From Sulfitobacter sp. EhC04 (GTDB lineage: Bacteria > Pseudomonadota > Alphaproteobacteria > Rhodobacterales > Rhodobacteraceae), in NCBI RefSeq assembly GCF_001650875.1, contig NZ_LXYI01000030.1, positions 16,398 through 80,397 on the forward strand: DNA of 64,000 nucleotides. The letters are read 5' to 3'. Positions 63,988-64,000 of this stretch are shown here, in pieces. Under the pieces are notes generated by a model, which was not told where the DNA came from, did not search any database, and worked only from the letters and a program-made list of their open reading frames with translations. Position 1 is the first letter of the stretch. Every line of letters begins with the position of its first letter. The translations under genes were made by a program, and so were the position numbers.

Positions 63988-64000
63988 ATGGCCCAGATTT
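63988..64000 (+). CDS. Start of a gene cut by the window edge
   Basis: ATG at 63988 preceded by GAGGAG eight bases earlier, reading MAQI before the window ends. Too short to identify. Confidence 0.45.

Overview
The window is GC-rich chromosomal DNA of an alphaproteobacterium, most likely a Rhodobacterales (Roseobacter-type) species. The signs are a PhaR/phasin/PhaC/PhaZ polyhydroxyalkanoate locus, purA next to a DUF2842 gene, a PleD-like cyclase divergent from a DUF3572 gene, MttB-family methyltransferase, rlmJ, and secG followed by pyrG. No tRNA, rRNA, CRISPR array, intact insertion sequence or phage gene was seen.

Left part (1-24000): a surface-polysaccharide locus. It holds a Wzx-type flippase (cut by the window edge), a GT4, four or five GT2-type glycosyltransferases, a Wzy/O-antigen-ligase-like membrane protein and a WecG/TagA-type GT26 enzyme. 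Inside it lies a tightly coupled minus-strand operon: a six-domain polyketide synthase (KS-AT-KR-DH-ACP-TE), a GT2, an NRPS (formyltransferase, condensation remnant, adenylation domain with an embedded luciferase-like monooxygenase, carrier protein), a phosphopantetheinyl transferase, two paralogous SGNH-like proteins (one fused to a glycosidase-like barrel) and another GT2. Start and stop codons overlap at most junctions. I infer an acylated, possibly formylated or oxidised glycoconjugate, or a polysaccharide carrying such a group.

24000-31000: signalling and small metabolism. An H-NOX-family protein that has lost the heme-binding residues is translationally coupled to an HNOBA-GGDEF diguanylate cyclase. 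An MttB-family methyltransferase, a HAD phosphatase, a DUF3572 protein, a PleD-like cyclase with Ala at the phosphoacceptor position, and thiamine pyrophosphokinase follow. The two cyclases next to an exopolysaccharide locus suggest c-di-GMP control of surface behaviour, but this is inference.

31000-44500: housekeeping genes and smaller units: a large acidic protein, purA, a cobalt-type nitrile hydratase operon (alpha, beta, accessory), a candidate small RNA, secG, pyrG, rlmJ, DUF1330, a lipoprotein and two tandem TerB-like proteins. 44500-54100: an amino-acid-type ABC importer, then two glutamine-synthetase-like ligases, a class I amidotransferase and an FAD amine oxidase, consistent with gamma-glutamyl polyamine/amine catabolism, then a DegT-type aminotransferase. 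54200-58700: PHA control and metabolism with CTGCN3GCAG PhaR-type operators. 58700-64000: a GFA-like protein, two alpha/beta hydrolases (one without its nucleophile), an M15-like protein, a VOC protein, an MFS transporter and the first codons of another gene.

Two repeat families were found by eye: a roughly 260-bp dispersed element in inverted orientation (19255-19508 and 41015-41285), and a roughly 100-bp hairpin element placed directly after the stop codons of the MttB-family gene and pyrG.
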